The notes under the pieces: model-generated | What the model saw: the letters and a program-made list of their open reading frames with translations, nothing else | The model's database searches: none | Told to the model about the DNA's origin: nothing | NCBI GenBank assembly: GCA_900542735.1 | Contig: UQOS01000002.1 | Span: 1-64,000 of the forward strand | Length of the DNA: 64,000 nucleotides | Reading direction: 5' to 3' | From: an uncultured Mycoplasmatota bacterium | Lineage (GTDB): Bacteria > Bacillota_I > Bacilli_A > RF39 > UBA660 | Translations under genes and position numbers: made by a program | In this document: in pieces, positions 1-7,390 of the stretch | Layout of the letters: every line of letters begins with the position of its first letter | Numbering within the stretch: position 1 is the stretch's first letter

Positions 1-89
1 AAGAATGCATAAGTTACTCCTACTGTTATTACTATTAAACTAATAATAGCTATTAATGTAATAATTATTTGCTTCTTCTTATTTTTCAT
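1..89 (-). CDS. N-terminal end of a secreted/surface protein (partial)
   Basis: An ATG lies at 87-89 (read leftward), preceded by a strong TAGGAGG Shine-Dalgarno at 101-107. The 29 visible codons begin MKNKKKQ, followed by a hydrophobic stretch of Ile, Leu, Thr and Val ending in VTYAF. This is a typical signal peptide or N-terminal anchor; the Tyr-Ala-Phe end resembles the SipW/TasA-type leaders of Firmicute surface proteins. The rest of the gene lies outside the window, so its function cannot be given. It is transcribed from the palindrome-containing promoter at 177-205. Confidence 0.75.
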   Translation of the reverse strand, partial: MKNKKKQIIITLIAIISLIVITVGVTYAF

Positions 90-176
90 TTGTAAATAGA
101 CCTCCTACTGCTTAGTCTTTACTATTTTTTAGAATTTATGTATTAACATACTGTTAATCATATCTATCCTAATATC

Positions 177-205
177 ATTTTAGCATTCAAATGAATGCAA
201 GTCAA
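177..205 (-). promoter_or_regulatory. Promoter with palindromic operator in the spacer
   Basis: Read on the minus strand: -35 TTGACT (200-205), exactly 17 bp, -10 TAAAAT (177-182). Nearly the whole spacer is the inverted repeat GCATTCA-AA-TGAATGC (183-198). Such a site between the two hexamers is well placed for a dimeric repressor. It drives the partial secreted-protein gene starting at 89. Confidence 0.65.
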
Positions 206-222
206 TTTTAAATACGAAAAAA

Positions 223-248
223 AGTAGATTTCTCTACTCTAATCTACT
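223..248 (-). terminator. Rho-independent terminator after folD
   Basis: The stem AGTAGATT/AATCTACT has a short loop and is followed on the minus strand by a run of T. It starts about 9 bp after the folD stop. Confidence 0.85.
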
Positions 249-256
249 ATTCAAAA

Positions 257-1069
257 TCAATTACTCTTGTTAGAAATCTTAAGTAGATTTTCAAACAAAC
301 ATACTGGAGTTAGTAATCCTACTCCACCAGGTACAGGTGTGATACTTACGATATTTTCTACCTCTTTATAATCCACATCTCCTACCAATTTACCATCTAA
401 GTAAGAAGTACCTATATCTATTACTACTTGATTTTCTCTAAAACTATTTTTCTTAAAGTAATAAGGCTTTCCTATTCCAGTAATCACAATATCATTTTCT
501 TTTATCTTTTTTAATAAATTTTCAGTCTTTGAATCACATAAAACTACCTTATTATCTCTTTTTAATATTTCATATAAGGGCATTCCAGCTAAACTACTTT
601 TCCCAATAATAATAATTTTTCTATTATATAAAGATATTTTATATTCTTCTAATACTCTTAATACAGCTATACATGTACAAGGAATTATAGCATTTTTCCC
701 ATTTTTTAATTTCATTTGATTCTTCTTACTAACACCATCAATATCTTTTTCTTCTTCTATTAAATCCACTAACTCTTGATAATCAAAACCTTTTAATATA
801 GGTTTTTGAATCATAATAGCAGTTATAGAAGAATCCTTATTTAACTCTTTTATTTTATTGATAATTTCTTCTTTGGTATTTTCTTCTTGATACTTAAACT
901 CTTTAATACTAACATTTAGTAAAGCAGCTAACTTTCTTTTACTTCTTAAATAAACTTCATTACTAGCAAAATCACCAATTTGTATAATTGCTAAAGTTAA
1001 ATTTTCTTTTATGTTTACTTTTAAGTCTTCTAGCATTTTTTCTTTTATTTTTCTACATTCTAATAACAT
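257..1069 (-). CDS. folD: Bifunctional methylenetetrahydrofolate dehydrogenase/cyclohydrolase FolD
   Basis: Interconverts 5,10-methylene-THF and 10-formyl-THF in one-carbon metabolism in the cytoplasm. 270 aa, slightly shorter than the usual ~285. Family marks seen: Y40-L-R-S-K44 (the catalytic Tyr/Lys pair), EKDIDG near residue 110, PCTC in place of the usual PCTP, the Rossmann segment IIIIGKSSLAGMPL, and VPGGVGLLT near the C-terminus. Two normally strict motifs are altered: the QLPLP loop reads QKPIL, and GPMT reads GLLT, so this is a divergent FolD. The ATG at 1069 has GGTGAT just upstream. The preceding gene ends 22 bp away, so the two are probably co-transcribed. The stop is TGA. Confidence 0.9.
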   Translation of the reverse strand: MLLECRKIKEKMLEDLKVNIKENLTLAIIQIGDFASNEVYLRSKRKLAALLNVSIKEFKYQEENTKEEIINKIKELNKDSSITAIMIQKPILKGFDYQELVDLIEEEKDIDGVSKKNQMKLKNGKNAIIPCTCIAVLRVLEEYKISLYNRKIIIIGKSSLAGMPLYEILKRDNKVVLCDSKTENLLKKIKENDIVITGIGKPYYFKKNSFRENQVVIDIGTSYLDGKLVGDVDYKEVENIVSITPVPGGVGLLTPVCLFENLLKISNKSN

Positions 1070-1091
1070 ATTATCACCAATTTTATTCTTC

Positions 1092-1598
1092 TTATTTTTC
1101 TAGTCTTAAAGCATAACACTTTTTATATATATAAGGAAATAATTCAGCACTACTAGGAGATACAATAACTTCATCACTGTGATCTCTTTTGCTAATAGTT
1201 CCTTGGTAACCATTTTTTTGTAACCATATTCCATTTTCTTTTTGTCTTAGAAAATGAAAATCAATTAAGCTTCCATGATATTTATCAACAAATAACGCTA
1301 TCTTCCATTCATTTAAGGCTAACTTTTCATCTTCTTCTACATTACGATAAGCTATTTGTAATAATTCCAAGTCACTTTCTATACCCTTTATTAACATATC
1401 ATAGGAAAAATATTTTGATTTAAATATATTCGTTGTTTCAGAAATAGTACCTGGTTGATAAGCATAATCACAAATATCACTTTGCCTAATATCTAATCCA
1501 AGTGCATAAGCATAACAGTTAGTTGAATACATATTTACCCAATTTTCAGGATACATTTGAATTTTTCCTCTAATTTCATTTAAAGACATTTTTAACAT
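1092..1598 (-). CDS. Cys/His hydrolase-like protein of unknown role
   Basis: An ATG at 1620 is possible, but the ATG at 1596-1598 is chosen because AGAGGGGA lies five bases upstream; this gives about 168 aa. No signal peptide or membrane segment is visible. Near residue 27 is NCYAYALG and near residue 110 is DFHFLRQKENGIWLQKNG. The pair of a Cys followed by Ala-Tyr-Ala-Leu and a later D-x-H-F-x-R...G-x-W-x-x-K-x-G block is what NlpC/P60-like papain-fold hydrolases show, with Cys and His as the likely dyad. A substrate cannot be named. It lies between nrdG and folD, apparently in the folD transcript. Confidence 0.65.
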   Translation of the reverse strand: MLKMSLNEIRGKIQMYPENWVNMYSTNCYAYALGLDIRQSDICDYAYQPGTISETTNIFKSKYFSYDMLIKGIESDLELLQIAYRNVEEDEKLALNEWKIALFVDKYHGSLIDFHFLRQKENGIWLQKNGYQGTISKRDHSDEVIVSPSSAELFPYIYKKCYALRLEK

Positions 1599-1668
1599 AA
1601 AAATCCCCTCTTTTGATGCCAACTATTATAAATTAGAAAAAGAAAAAAGTGAAGTAAAATTTCACTTT

Positions 1669-2229
1669 TTAAATATATACTCCACTTGCTCTTTCTCTAT
1701 TACTAGTCTTACTACTTACATTATACTTTTCTACAAGAACAGCCTTTTTTTCTTTTAAACTACTTACAACATCAATAATTCTTTGATTATAAGAGCCTCT
1801 AAAGACAGCTTGATAATTTTTCTTAGCTAGTTCAAATTTACCATCTACTAAAACATCAATTTCTTTTAGAAAGTCCATAATTTCTTTTCTTGTTTTAGCT
1901 AGTGTTAAAAGTTGTTCAAAAGTATAACCAGTATAAGCCCAGATATTATAGCCTTTTTTTCTAGCATACTTAGCTATTTCACTACATTCTTTCGGTTGCA
2001 TAAAAGGATCTCCTCCAGAAAAAGTAATTCCTGTTTGTCCTTCTAGAGAGTCAATAATCTCATAAACTTCTTCTAAGTCTACTAATGCTCCACCCTTTAA
2101 ATCATGAGTTTCTGGATTATGGCAACCTAGGCAGTTATGAGGGCAACCTTGTGTCCAGATAACTGTTCTAATACCTTCTCCATCTACGATAGAATCTGGT
2201 TGTAAGTATGCTGCTAGTCTTATTTTCAT
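1669..2229 (-). CDS. nrdG: Anaerobic ribonucleotide reductase activating protein
   Basis: Radical-SAM activase that uses a 4Fe-4S cluster and S-adenosylmethionine to put the glycyl radical on the class III reductase. The cluster motif CPHNCLGC (CX3CX2C) is near residue 28, followed by the Gly-rich GGDPF SAM-binding segment. About 186 aa, normal for the family. A GTG at 2241 is in frame upstream. The ATG at 2227-2229 is preferred because it overlaps the stop of the small glycyl-radical ORF as TAATG, the usual arrangement for translational coupling. No Shine-Dalgarno is visible, consistent with coupling. It completes an nrdD - small ORF - nrdG operon. Confidence 0.93.
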   Translation of the reverse strand: MKIRLAAYLQPDSIVDGEGIRTVIWTQGCPHNCLGCHNPETHDLKGGALVDLEEVYEIIDSLEGQTGITFSGGDPFMQPKECSEIAKYARKKGYNIWAYTGYTFEQLLTLAKTRKEIMDFLKEIDVLVDGKFELAKKNYQAVFRGSYNQRIIDVVSSLKEKKAVLVEKYNVSSKTSNRERASGVYI

Positions 2230-2399
2230 TATGCTTTGCACTTCGTATCTGTTATAACTTCTTTAATACCAGTATGTTTTACACGATCATGTTCTTCTGC
2301 TCTTTTCCCATTATTGAAACGAGATACATCTCCTGATAAATAGCCAGTTACTCTTCTGATTCTTTCAAATTTTACTCCTTCTCCAACGATTTTTTCCAT
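2229..2399 (-). CDS. Stand-alone glycyl-radical segment of class III ribonucleotide reductase
   Basis: A 56-aa ORF between nrdD and nrdG beginning MEKIVGEGVKFERIRR. Its core, RVTGYLSGDVSRFNNGKRAE followed by DRVKH, matches the C-terminal glycyl-radical loop of NrdD proteins, where R-V-x-G-Y precedes an F-N-x-G-K stretch. The Gly of VTGYL would carry the radical. The preceding nrdD ORF stops just after its Cys-rich region, so the reductase appears split into two polypeptides. An ATG at 2405 is only 3 nt from AAGGAG, whereas the ATG at 2399 has 9 nt spacing and is preferred. The stop overlaps the nrdG start. I believe similar short NrdD-family proteins are annotated in other anaerobes, but cannot check that here. 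Confidence 0.8.
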   Translation of the reverse strand: MEKIVGEGVKFERIRRVTGYLSGDVSRFNNGKRAEEHDRVKHTGIKEVITDTKCKA

Positions 2400-2435
2400 T
2401 TTCATTCACTCCTTTATTATTTATTTATCTATTTA

Positions 2436-4751
2436 TTATCTACCACAGTTGCAACCAATTTCATTTAAATGTTCCATTGGAACACCTTCAAATTCATGTC
2501 TTCCACAACCTGGACAAACATCATTAATAATTCCAACATAACCACATACTGGATCTCTGTCTACTGGGTGGTTAATAGCTCCATAACCAATTCCAGCTTC
2601 CTTCATCATACGAATAACGCTCTCAAATGCTTCTACATTATTTACAGTATCACCATCTAATTCGATATAAGAAATATGTCCACCATTCGTTAGATTATGA
2701 TATGGTGCTTCTGTATATAATTTATTCTTAATACTAATATTATAATAAACTGGTACATGAAAACTATTTGTATAATAATCTCTATCAGTTACACCTTTAA
2801 TTTTACCATAAATAGCTTTATCAATATTTACAAATCTACCACTTAATCCTTCAGCAGGAGTTGCGATTAAAGTAAAGTTTAAGTTATATTCCTTACAGTA
2901 TTCATCACAACGGTTTCTCATAAATTTAATAATTTCAAGTCCTAATTTTTGAGCTTCTTCACTTTCACCATGATGTTTTCCTATTAAAGCTTTTAATGTT
3001 TCAGCAAGACCAATAAATCCAATAGTTAGAGTACCATGTTTTAATAATTTTCTTAATCTATCATTTGGTCCTAGTTTTTCTCCACCAGCCCATAATCCTT
3101 GTTCAATTAAGAATGGGAAGTTATAAGGGTGCTTGCTACACTGTAATTCAAATCTTTCTAGTAATTGATCTTTTACTAAATCCATCATTTCACCAAGTTC
3201 TTGATAGAATCCTTCCATATCTGCTTTTTCTCTTTCTTTTAAGCAAATACCATGTTTAATACCAATTCTAGGTAAGTTAATAGAAGTAAATGATAAATTA
3301 CCACGACCACCTGTAGTTTGATTATCTAAATCAGTTACATCAGCCATAACTCTAGTACGGCAACCCATATAACCTACTTCTGTACGATAATCTCCTTCTT
3401 TATAATATTCTAAGTTAAATGGTGCATCTAAGAATGAGAAGTTAGGGAATAATCTCTTAGCAGATACACGACAAGCTAGTTTAAATAAATCGTAGTTTTT
3501 ATCTTCTGGATTATAGTTAACGCCTTCTTTTACTTTAAAGATAGATACTGGAAAGATTGGTGTTTCTCCTTTTCCTAATCCTTCTTCTGTTGCTAGTAAA
3601 AAGTTTTCAATTACCATTCTGCCTTCTGCTGATGTATCAGTTCCAAAGTTAATAGATGAAAATGGTACTTGAGCTCCTGCTCTAGAATGCATTGTATTTA
3701 AATTATGAACAAATGCTTCCATAGCTTGAAATGTTGCACGATTTGTTTTAGCTAATGCTTTTTCATATGCTTTGTGGAATCCTTGTTTTAAGATTTCACT
3801 TTCTTTACAATAACTATCAAAAATTGTAGCATCAAGTTCAATACTATTAAGTTTATCAATTTCTTTTGCTAGTTTATCCATATTTATAAAACTTAGCATA
3901 TCTTCATAATCTAATAAATCATAGATTTGTTGTTTATATTGTTTCTTAAATGTTTTTAAAACACCTGGGGCTAAGTAAAAATCAAATGCTGGAATACTTT
4001 GTCCTCCATGTTGATCATTTTGATTAGATTGAACAGCTATCGCAGCTAGTGCTGAATAACTAATAATATCTTGAGGTTCTCTTAAATGACCATGTCCAGT
4101 TGAAAAACCATTTTTAAATAATCTATCAAGTTCAATTTGCATACAAGTAGTAGTACCCATTGGTAAGAAATCCATATCATGAATATGAATGGCTCCACTA
4201 TCATGTGCTTCACTGAATCTTGGTTTCATTAAATAACTTTTGGCAAATTCTTTTGATACAGTAGAACCATATTGAAGCATAGTTCCCATAGCAGTATCAC
4301 CATCAACATTGGCATTTTCTCTTTTGTTGTTATCTTCATTAGCAGACTTTAAACCAAGACCTTCAATAGTCTTTAAGAATTTATGAAGTTTCTTTTCTTC
4401 TGAAAATAATAATCTAGATTGATTTCTTCTTTCACGATATTCTGAAAAATGTTCATAAACATCATCATATCCTTTTTTCTTTAGGGCTTCTTCAATTAAA
4501 TCTTGAATTTGTTCAATTTTAATTTTTTCTTGATCTTTAAAATCATGTTCCATTCTAGAGATAACTTCTTTATATACAATTTGAATATCTTTTTCTGTAT
4601 ATTTTTTTTCTTCGTCATCACCATTTGTTACAGTTACATGATCAAATCCTTTCTTAATGGCTAAAGCAATTTTAGCTCCATCAAAATCTACTTTTTTACC
4701 GTTACGCTTGATAACAGTAAGGTTTGAAACTTTTTCTAAAGTATCCATCAT
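2436..4751 (-). CDS. nrdD: Anaerobic ribonucleoside-triphosphate reductase, large chain
   Basis: Makes deoxyribonucleotides from NTPs without oxygen. 771 aa. Residues ~10-100 form an ATP-cone (VIKRNGKKVDFDGAKIALAI), the allosteric site. The core contains NQNDQHGGQSIPAFDF and MGCRTRV (likely the thiyl-radical Cys). The C-terminus has the zinc-type segment VCGY...CPGCGRHE and ends CNCGR. The glycyl-radical loop that normally follows is absent here and is supplied by the next small ORF. The ATG at 4751 has GGAG six bases upstream. Promoter at 4786-4814. The operon continues into the glycyl-radical ORF (about 36 bp gap) and nrdG. Confidence 0.93.
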   Translation of the reverse strand: MMDTLEKVSNLTVIKRNGKKVDFDGAKIALAIKKGFDHVTVTNGDDEEKKYTEKDIQIVYKEVISRMEHDFKDQEKIKIEQIQDLIEEALKKKGYDDVYEHFSEYRERRNQSRLLFSEEKKLHKFLKTIEGLGLKSANEDNNKRENANVDGDTAMGTMLQYGSTVSKEFAKSYLMKPRFSEAHDSGAIHIHDMDFLPMGTTTCMQIELDRLFKNGFSTGHGHLREPQDIISYSALAAIAVQSNQNDQHGGQSIPAFDFYLAPGVLKTFKKQYKQQIYDLLDYEDMLSFINMDKLAKEIDKLNSIELDATIFDSYCKESEILKQGFHKAYEKALAKTNRATFQAMEAFVHNLNTMHSRAGAQVPFSSINFGTDTSAEGRMVIENFLLATEEGLGKGETPIFPVSIFKVKEGVNYNPEDKNYDLFKLACRVSAKRLFPNFSFLDAPFNLEYYKEGDYRTEVGYMGCRTRVMADVTDLDNQTTGGRGNLSFTSINLPRIGIKHGICLKEREKADMEGFYQELGEMMDLVKDQLLERFELQCSKHPYNFPFLIEQGLWAGGEKLGPNDRLRKLLKHGTLTIGFIGLAETLKALIGKHHGESEEAQKLGLEIIKFMRNRCDEYCKEYNLNFTLIATPAEGLSGRFVNIDKAIYGKIKGVTDRDYYTNSFHVPVYYNISIKNKLYTEAPYHNLTNGGHISYIELDGDTVNNVEAFESVIRMMKEAGIGYGAINHPVDRDPVCGYVGIINDVCPGCGRHEFEGVPMEHLNEIGCNCGR

Positions 4752-4785
4752 AATGTACTCCTCACTTCCTATACTTTATAATTCA

Positions 4786-4814
4786 ATTTTATTATTACTT
4801 ATATTATCAGTCAA
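4786..4814 (-). promoter_or_regulatory. nrdD promoter
   Basis: Minus strand: -35 TTGACT (4809-4814), 17 bp, -10 TAAAAT (4786-4791). I could not find a convincing NrdR box near it. Confidence 0.65.
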
Positions 4815-4827
4815 TAAAAAATAGAAA

Positions 4828-4858
4828 AAAAGTGAAAATTTGACATTCTCACTTTTTA
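4828..4858. terminator. Bidirectional terminator-type hairpin
   Basis: The stem AAAAAGTGA/TCACTTTTT has a ~13-nt loop and T-rich flanks on both strands. It lies between tex (stop at 5123) and nrdD. Confidence 0.6.
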
Positions 4859-4909
4859 CAAAAGTTAATTTTTTCTAATTTTTAAAAATTTAGTGTTTTT
4901 GATTATTTT

Positions 4910-4997
4910 CCTTATTTTATAAGGGTTTTTTAGTTATTTTTCAGTTACCTAAAAAACAGAAAAAAATTCTGTTTTTTTAATTTTCTTATTTTATAAG
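4910..4997. repeat. Two copies of the CTTAT-TTT-ATAAG palindrome
   Basis: CCTTATTTTATAAGG (4910-4924) and CTTATTTTATAAG (4985-4997) flank the terminator at 4951. Each is a perfect inverted repeat with a 3-nt centre. They lie within the 371-bp tex-nrdD gap, which otherwise holds only terminators and the nrdD promoter. Confidence 0.6.
4951..4977. terminator. Perfect AT-rich terminator hairpin after tex
   Basis: The 11-bp stem AAAAAACAGAA/TTCTGTTTTTT has a 5-nt A loop. It would end tex transcription on the minus strand. Confidence 0.6.
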
Positions 4998-5122
4998 GAT
5001 TTCTGTTTTTTGATTTTTTATTATTTTTACTTGTTCGATTGACATTACTAAATACACCAGTTTACATATATAAAAATGTCTATATTATGATTATTGATTT
5101 AGGAAATCATTTTTAGTAATTA

Positions 5123-7273
5123 CTATTCTTCTATTAAACTAAGAGAAACTTTTTCTTGATCTTTCTTAATATCTATTACATAGCAGTCAACAATATCACC
5201 AACACTAAATAATTCAGATGGGTGTTTAATGTATTCTTTTGATAATTTAGAAATATGTGCTAGTCCATCATTATGTAATCCAATATCGATAAACAAACCA
5301 AAATCAACTACATTTCTAACTGTACCCTGTAGTTTATCGCCAATATGTAAGTCTTCTACATGTAATACATCACTTTTTAAAATAGGTTTTGGCATTTCAT
5401 CTCTTGGATCACGATTAGGTTTTAAAAGGGATTTTACGATATCATCTAAAGTATAAAAATCCGTATTTAATTCTTTAGCTTTTTCTTCGATATTTATATT
5501 TTTTAAAGCATTTACTAATTTTTCACTACCAATATCACCAGTAGTACAGCCTATTTTTTCAAGTAGTTTTAAAGTAACATCGTAACTTTCTGGGTGAATA
5601 TCTGTAACATCTAAAATATTATCGCCATCTGTTATTCTTAAAAAGCCAATTGCTTGTTCATATACTTTATCACTCAATATTTTTTGCTTCTTTAATTCTT
5701 CTCTTGAATTAATTCTTCCTTTACTATAGCGATATTTAATAATTTTATCAATATAAGTTTTCGTAATACCTGATACATATTTTAATAAAGATGGAGAGGC
5801 AGTATTTACATTTACTCCGACATTATTAACTGCTTTTGTAACAACAAAGTCTAAGCTTTCTTTTAAATCTTTTTGTGGTACATCATGTTGGTATAATCCT
5901 ACACCGATTCCTTCTGGTGGGATTTTTACAAGTTCAGCAAGAGGATCTTGTAGTCTTCTACCAATAGAAACGGCACTTCTTTCATTAGGTGATAAGTTAG
6001 GAAATTCTTCTTGAGCTACTTTTTCGGTACTATAAATAGATGCTCCTGCTTCGCTTACGATAATATATTCTACTTTTCTATCAAGTGTTTTAATAATTTC
6101 AGCTACTAGAGCTTCACTTTCACGAGAAGCAGTACCATTACCAATTGCTACAATATCGACATTATATTGGTTTAATAAATTCTTTAATATTATTTTACTT
6201 TGCTCCAAAGAAGCATTACTTGATGCAAATGGTTTTATAACAGTAGAAAATAAATATTTTCCTGTTTTATCAATAACTGCTAACTTACAACCATTTGTAT
6301 AACCAGGATCAAATGCTAATACTACTTTTTCTTTCATTGGTGGTTGTAGTAGTAAGCTTTCTACATTTTTACCAAAGTTTTCAATTGCTACAACATTAGC
6401 TTTATCTGTTAATTCACTACGAATTTCTCTTTCTATAGATGGATAAATTAGTCTTTTTAAACTATCTTTAATGGCATCAATTACTTCATTTACTACAAAA
6501 CTATTTTTATTTTTGATTAGTTTTGACTCTAAATAAGCAGTAATTTCTTCTTGATTTACATCAATAGACACTGTGATTACTTTTTCATCTTCTGCCCTAT
6601 TAATAGCAAGAATTCTATGTGGTTTAATATTTCTTACTTCTTCTTTGTAGTCGTAATACATTTCATATACTTTCTTTTCATCTTTATTATCTTTTTTTAC
6701 TTTGGTAGATAAGATACCATTTCTAAATACAAAACTTCTAATCCATTTACGATAACTTGCATTATCGCTAATCCATTCAGCAATAATGAATTTAGCTCCT
6801 TCAACTGCTTTTTCTACTGTTTCAACATTTTCAGTGATAAATTTTTTTGCCATTTCTTCTAAGTTACCAGTAGTTGGAAAAGACATCATCATTTTAGCAA
6901 GTGGTTCTAAGCCATTTTTAATTGCTTCGGTTGCTTTCGTTTTTTTCTTTTCCTTATATGGACGGTATAAATCTTCTACTTCTACTAACTTTTGACATTT
7001 TAAGATACTGGTCTTTAATTCATCTGTTAGTAAACCTTTCTCATCAATTAAACGAATTATATCTTCCTTACGCTTTAATAGATTTACTTGATATTCATAT
7101 ACTTCGTTAATACTACGAATTACTTCTTCATCGAGTGCACCTGTTGCTTCTTTTCTATAACGAGCAATAAATGGTATTGTGTTACCTTCACTTAATAAAT
7201 TTAAAACAGTTTCTACCTGCTTTGATTTTATATTTAAATTATTACTTATTTCTAAAATTATATCTTGATTCAT
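5123..7273 (-). CDS. tex: Tex-family S1 RNA-binding transcription accessory protein
   Basis: Cytoplasmic nucleic-acid-binding protein of the Tex/YhgF/YdcI family; the general role is in transcription and RNA metabolism. About 716 aa, the usual size. Order: N-terminal helical Tex-N region (IPFIARYRKEATGALDEE near residue 30), a YqgF/RNase H-like domain (AFDPGYTNGCKLAVID near 320), helix-hairpin-helix segments (NVNTASPSLLKYVSGI near 490), and a C-terminal S1 domain (VRNVVDFGLFIDIG) covering about the last 75 residues. An in-frame ATG at 7294 exists, but the ATG at 7271-7273 has TTGGAGG eight bases upstream and is chosen. Confidence 0.93.
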   Translation of the reverse strand: MNQDIILEISNNLNIKSKQVETVLNLLSEGNTIPFIARYRKEATGALDEEVIRSINEVYEYQVNLLKRKEDIIRLIDEKGLLTDELKTSILKCQKLVEVEDLYRPYKEKKKTKATEAIKNGLEPLAKMMMSFPTTGNLEEMAKKFITENVETVEKAVEGAKFIIAEWISDNASYRKWIRSFVFRNGILSTKVKKDNKDEKKVYEMYYDYKEEVRNIKPHRILAINRAEDEKVITVSIDVNQEEITAYLESKLIKNKNSFVVNEVIDAIKDSLKRLIYPSIEREIRSELTDKANVVAIENFGKNVESLLLQPPMKEKVVLAFDPGYTNGCKLAVIDKTGKYLFSTVIKPFASSNASLEQSKIILKNLLNQYNVDIVAIGNGTASRESEALVAEIIKTLDRKVEYIIVSEAGASIYSTEKVAQEEFPNLSPNERSAVSIGRRLQDPLAELVKIPPEGIGVGLYQHDVPQKDLKESLDFVVTKAVNNVGVNVNTASPSLLKYVSGITKTYIDKIIKYRYSKGRINSREELKKQKILSDKVYEQAIGFLRITDGDNILDVTDIHPESYDVTLKLLEKIGCTTGDIGSEKLVNALKNINIEEKAKELNTDFYTLDDIVKSLLKPNRDPRDEMPKPILKSDVLHVEDLHIGDKLQGTVRNVVDFGLFIDIGLHNDGLAHISKLSKEYIKHPSELFSVGDIVDCYVIDIKKDQEKVSLSLIEE

Positions 7274-7308
7274 TTTTATAGCCTCCAATAACATTTTACC
7301 AAAGACAT

Positions 7309-7333
7309 AAAAAAAAGTTTAGCTTGTTTACTA
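7309..7333 (-). terminator. Terminator after the tandem-repeat protein gene
   Basis: The stem AAGTTTAG/CTAAACTT is followed on the minus strand by a run of eight T. It lies just upstream of the tex start. Confidence 0.8.
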
Positions 7334-7344
7334 AACTTTACTAT

Positions 7345-7390
7345 ATTTTATTGCTTATCTTGTTAGTATTTTATTGCTTATCTTGTTAGT
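7345..7390. repeat. 23-bp tandem duplication over a stop codon
   Basis: The unit ATTTTATTGCTTATCTTGTTAGT occurs at 7345-7367 and again, identical, at 7368-7390. The second copy holds the stop codon and last codons of the 384-aa gene; the first is a leftover copy just downstream. It looks like a recent slippage duplication. Confidence 0.8.

Noticed and set aside
2436..2440. Programmed frameshift joining nrdD to the glycyl-radical ORF
   Set aside because: The small ORF has its own AAGGAG and ATG and about 36 bp separates it from the nrdD stop; no slippery site is seen.
5039..5070. TTGACA...TACATA promoter-like pair on the plus strand downstream of tex
   Set aside because: Would only make RNA antisense to tex; 18-bp spacing and poor -10; AT-rich DNA gives such matches by chance.
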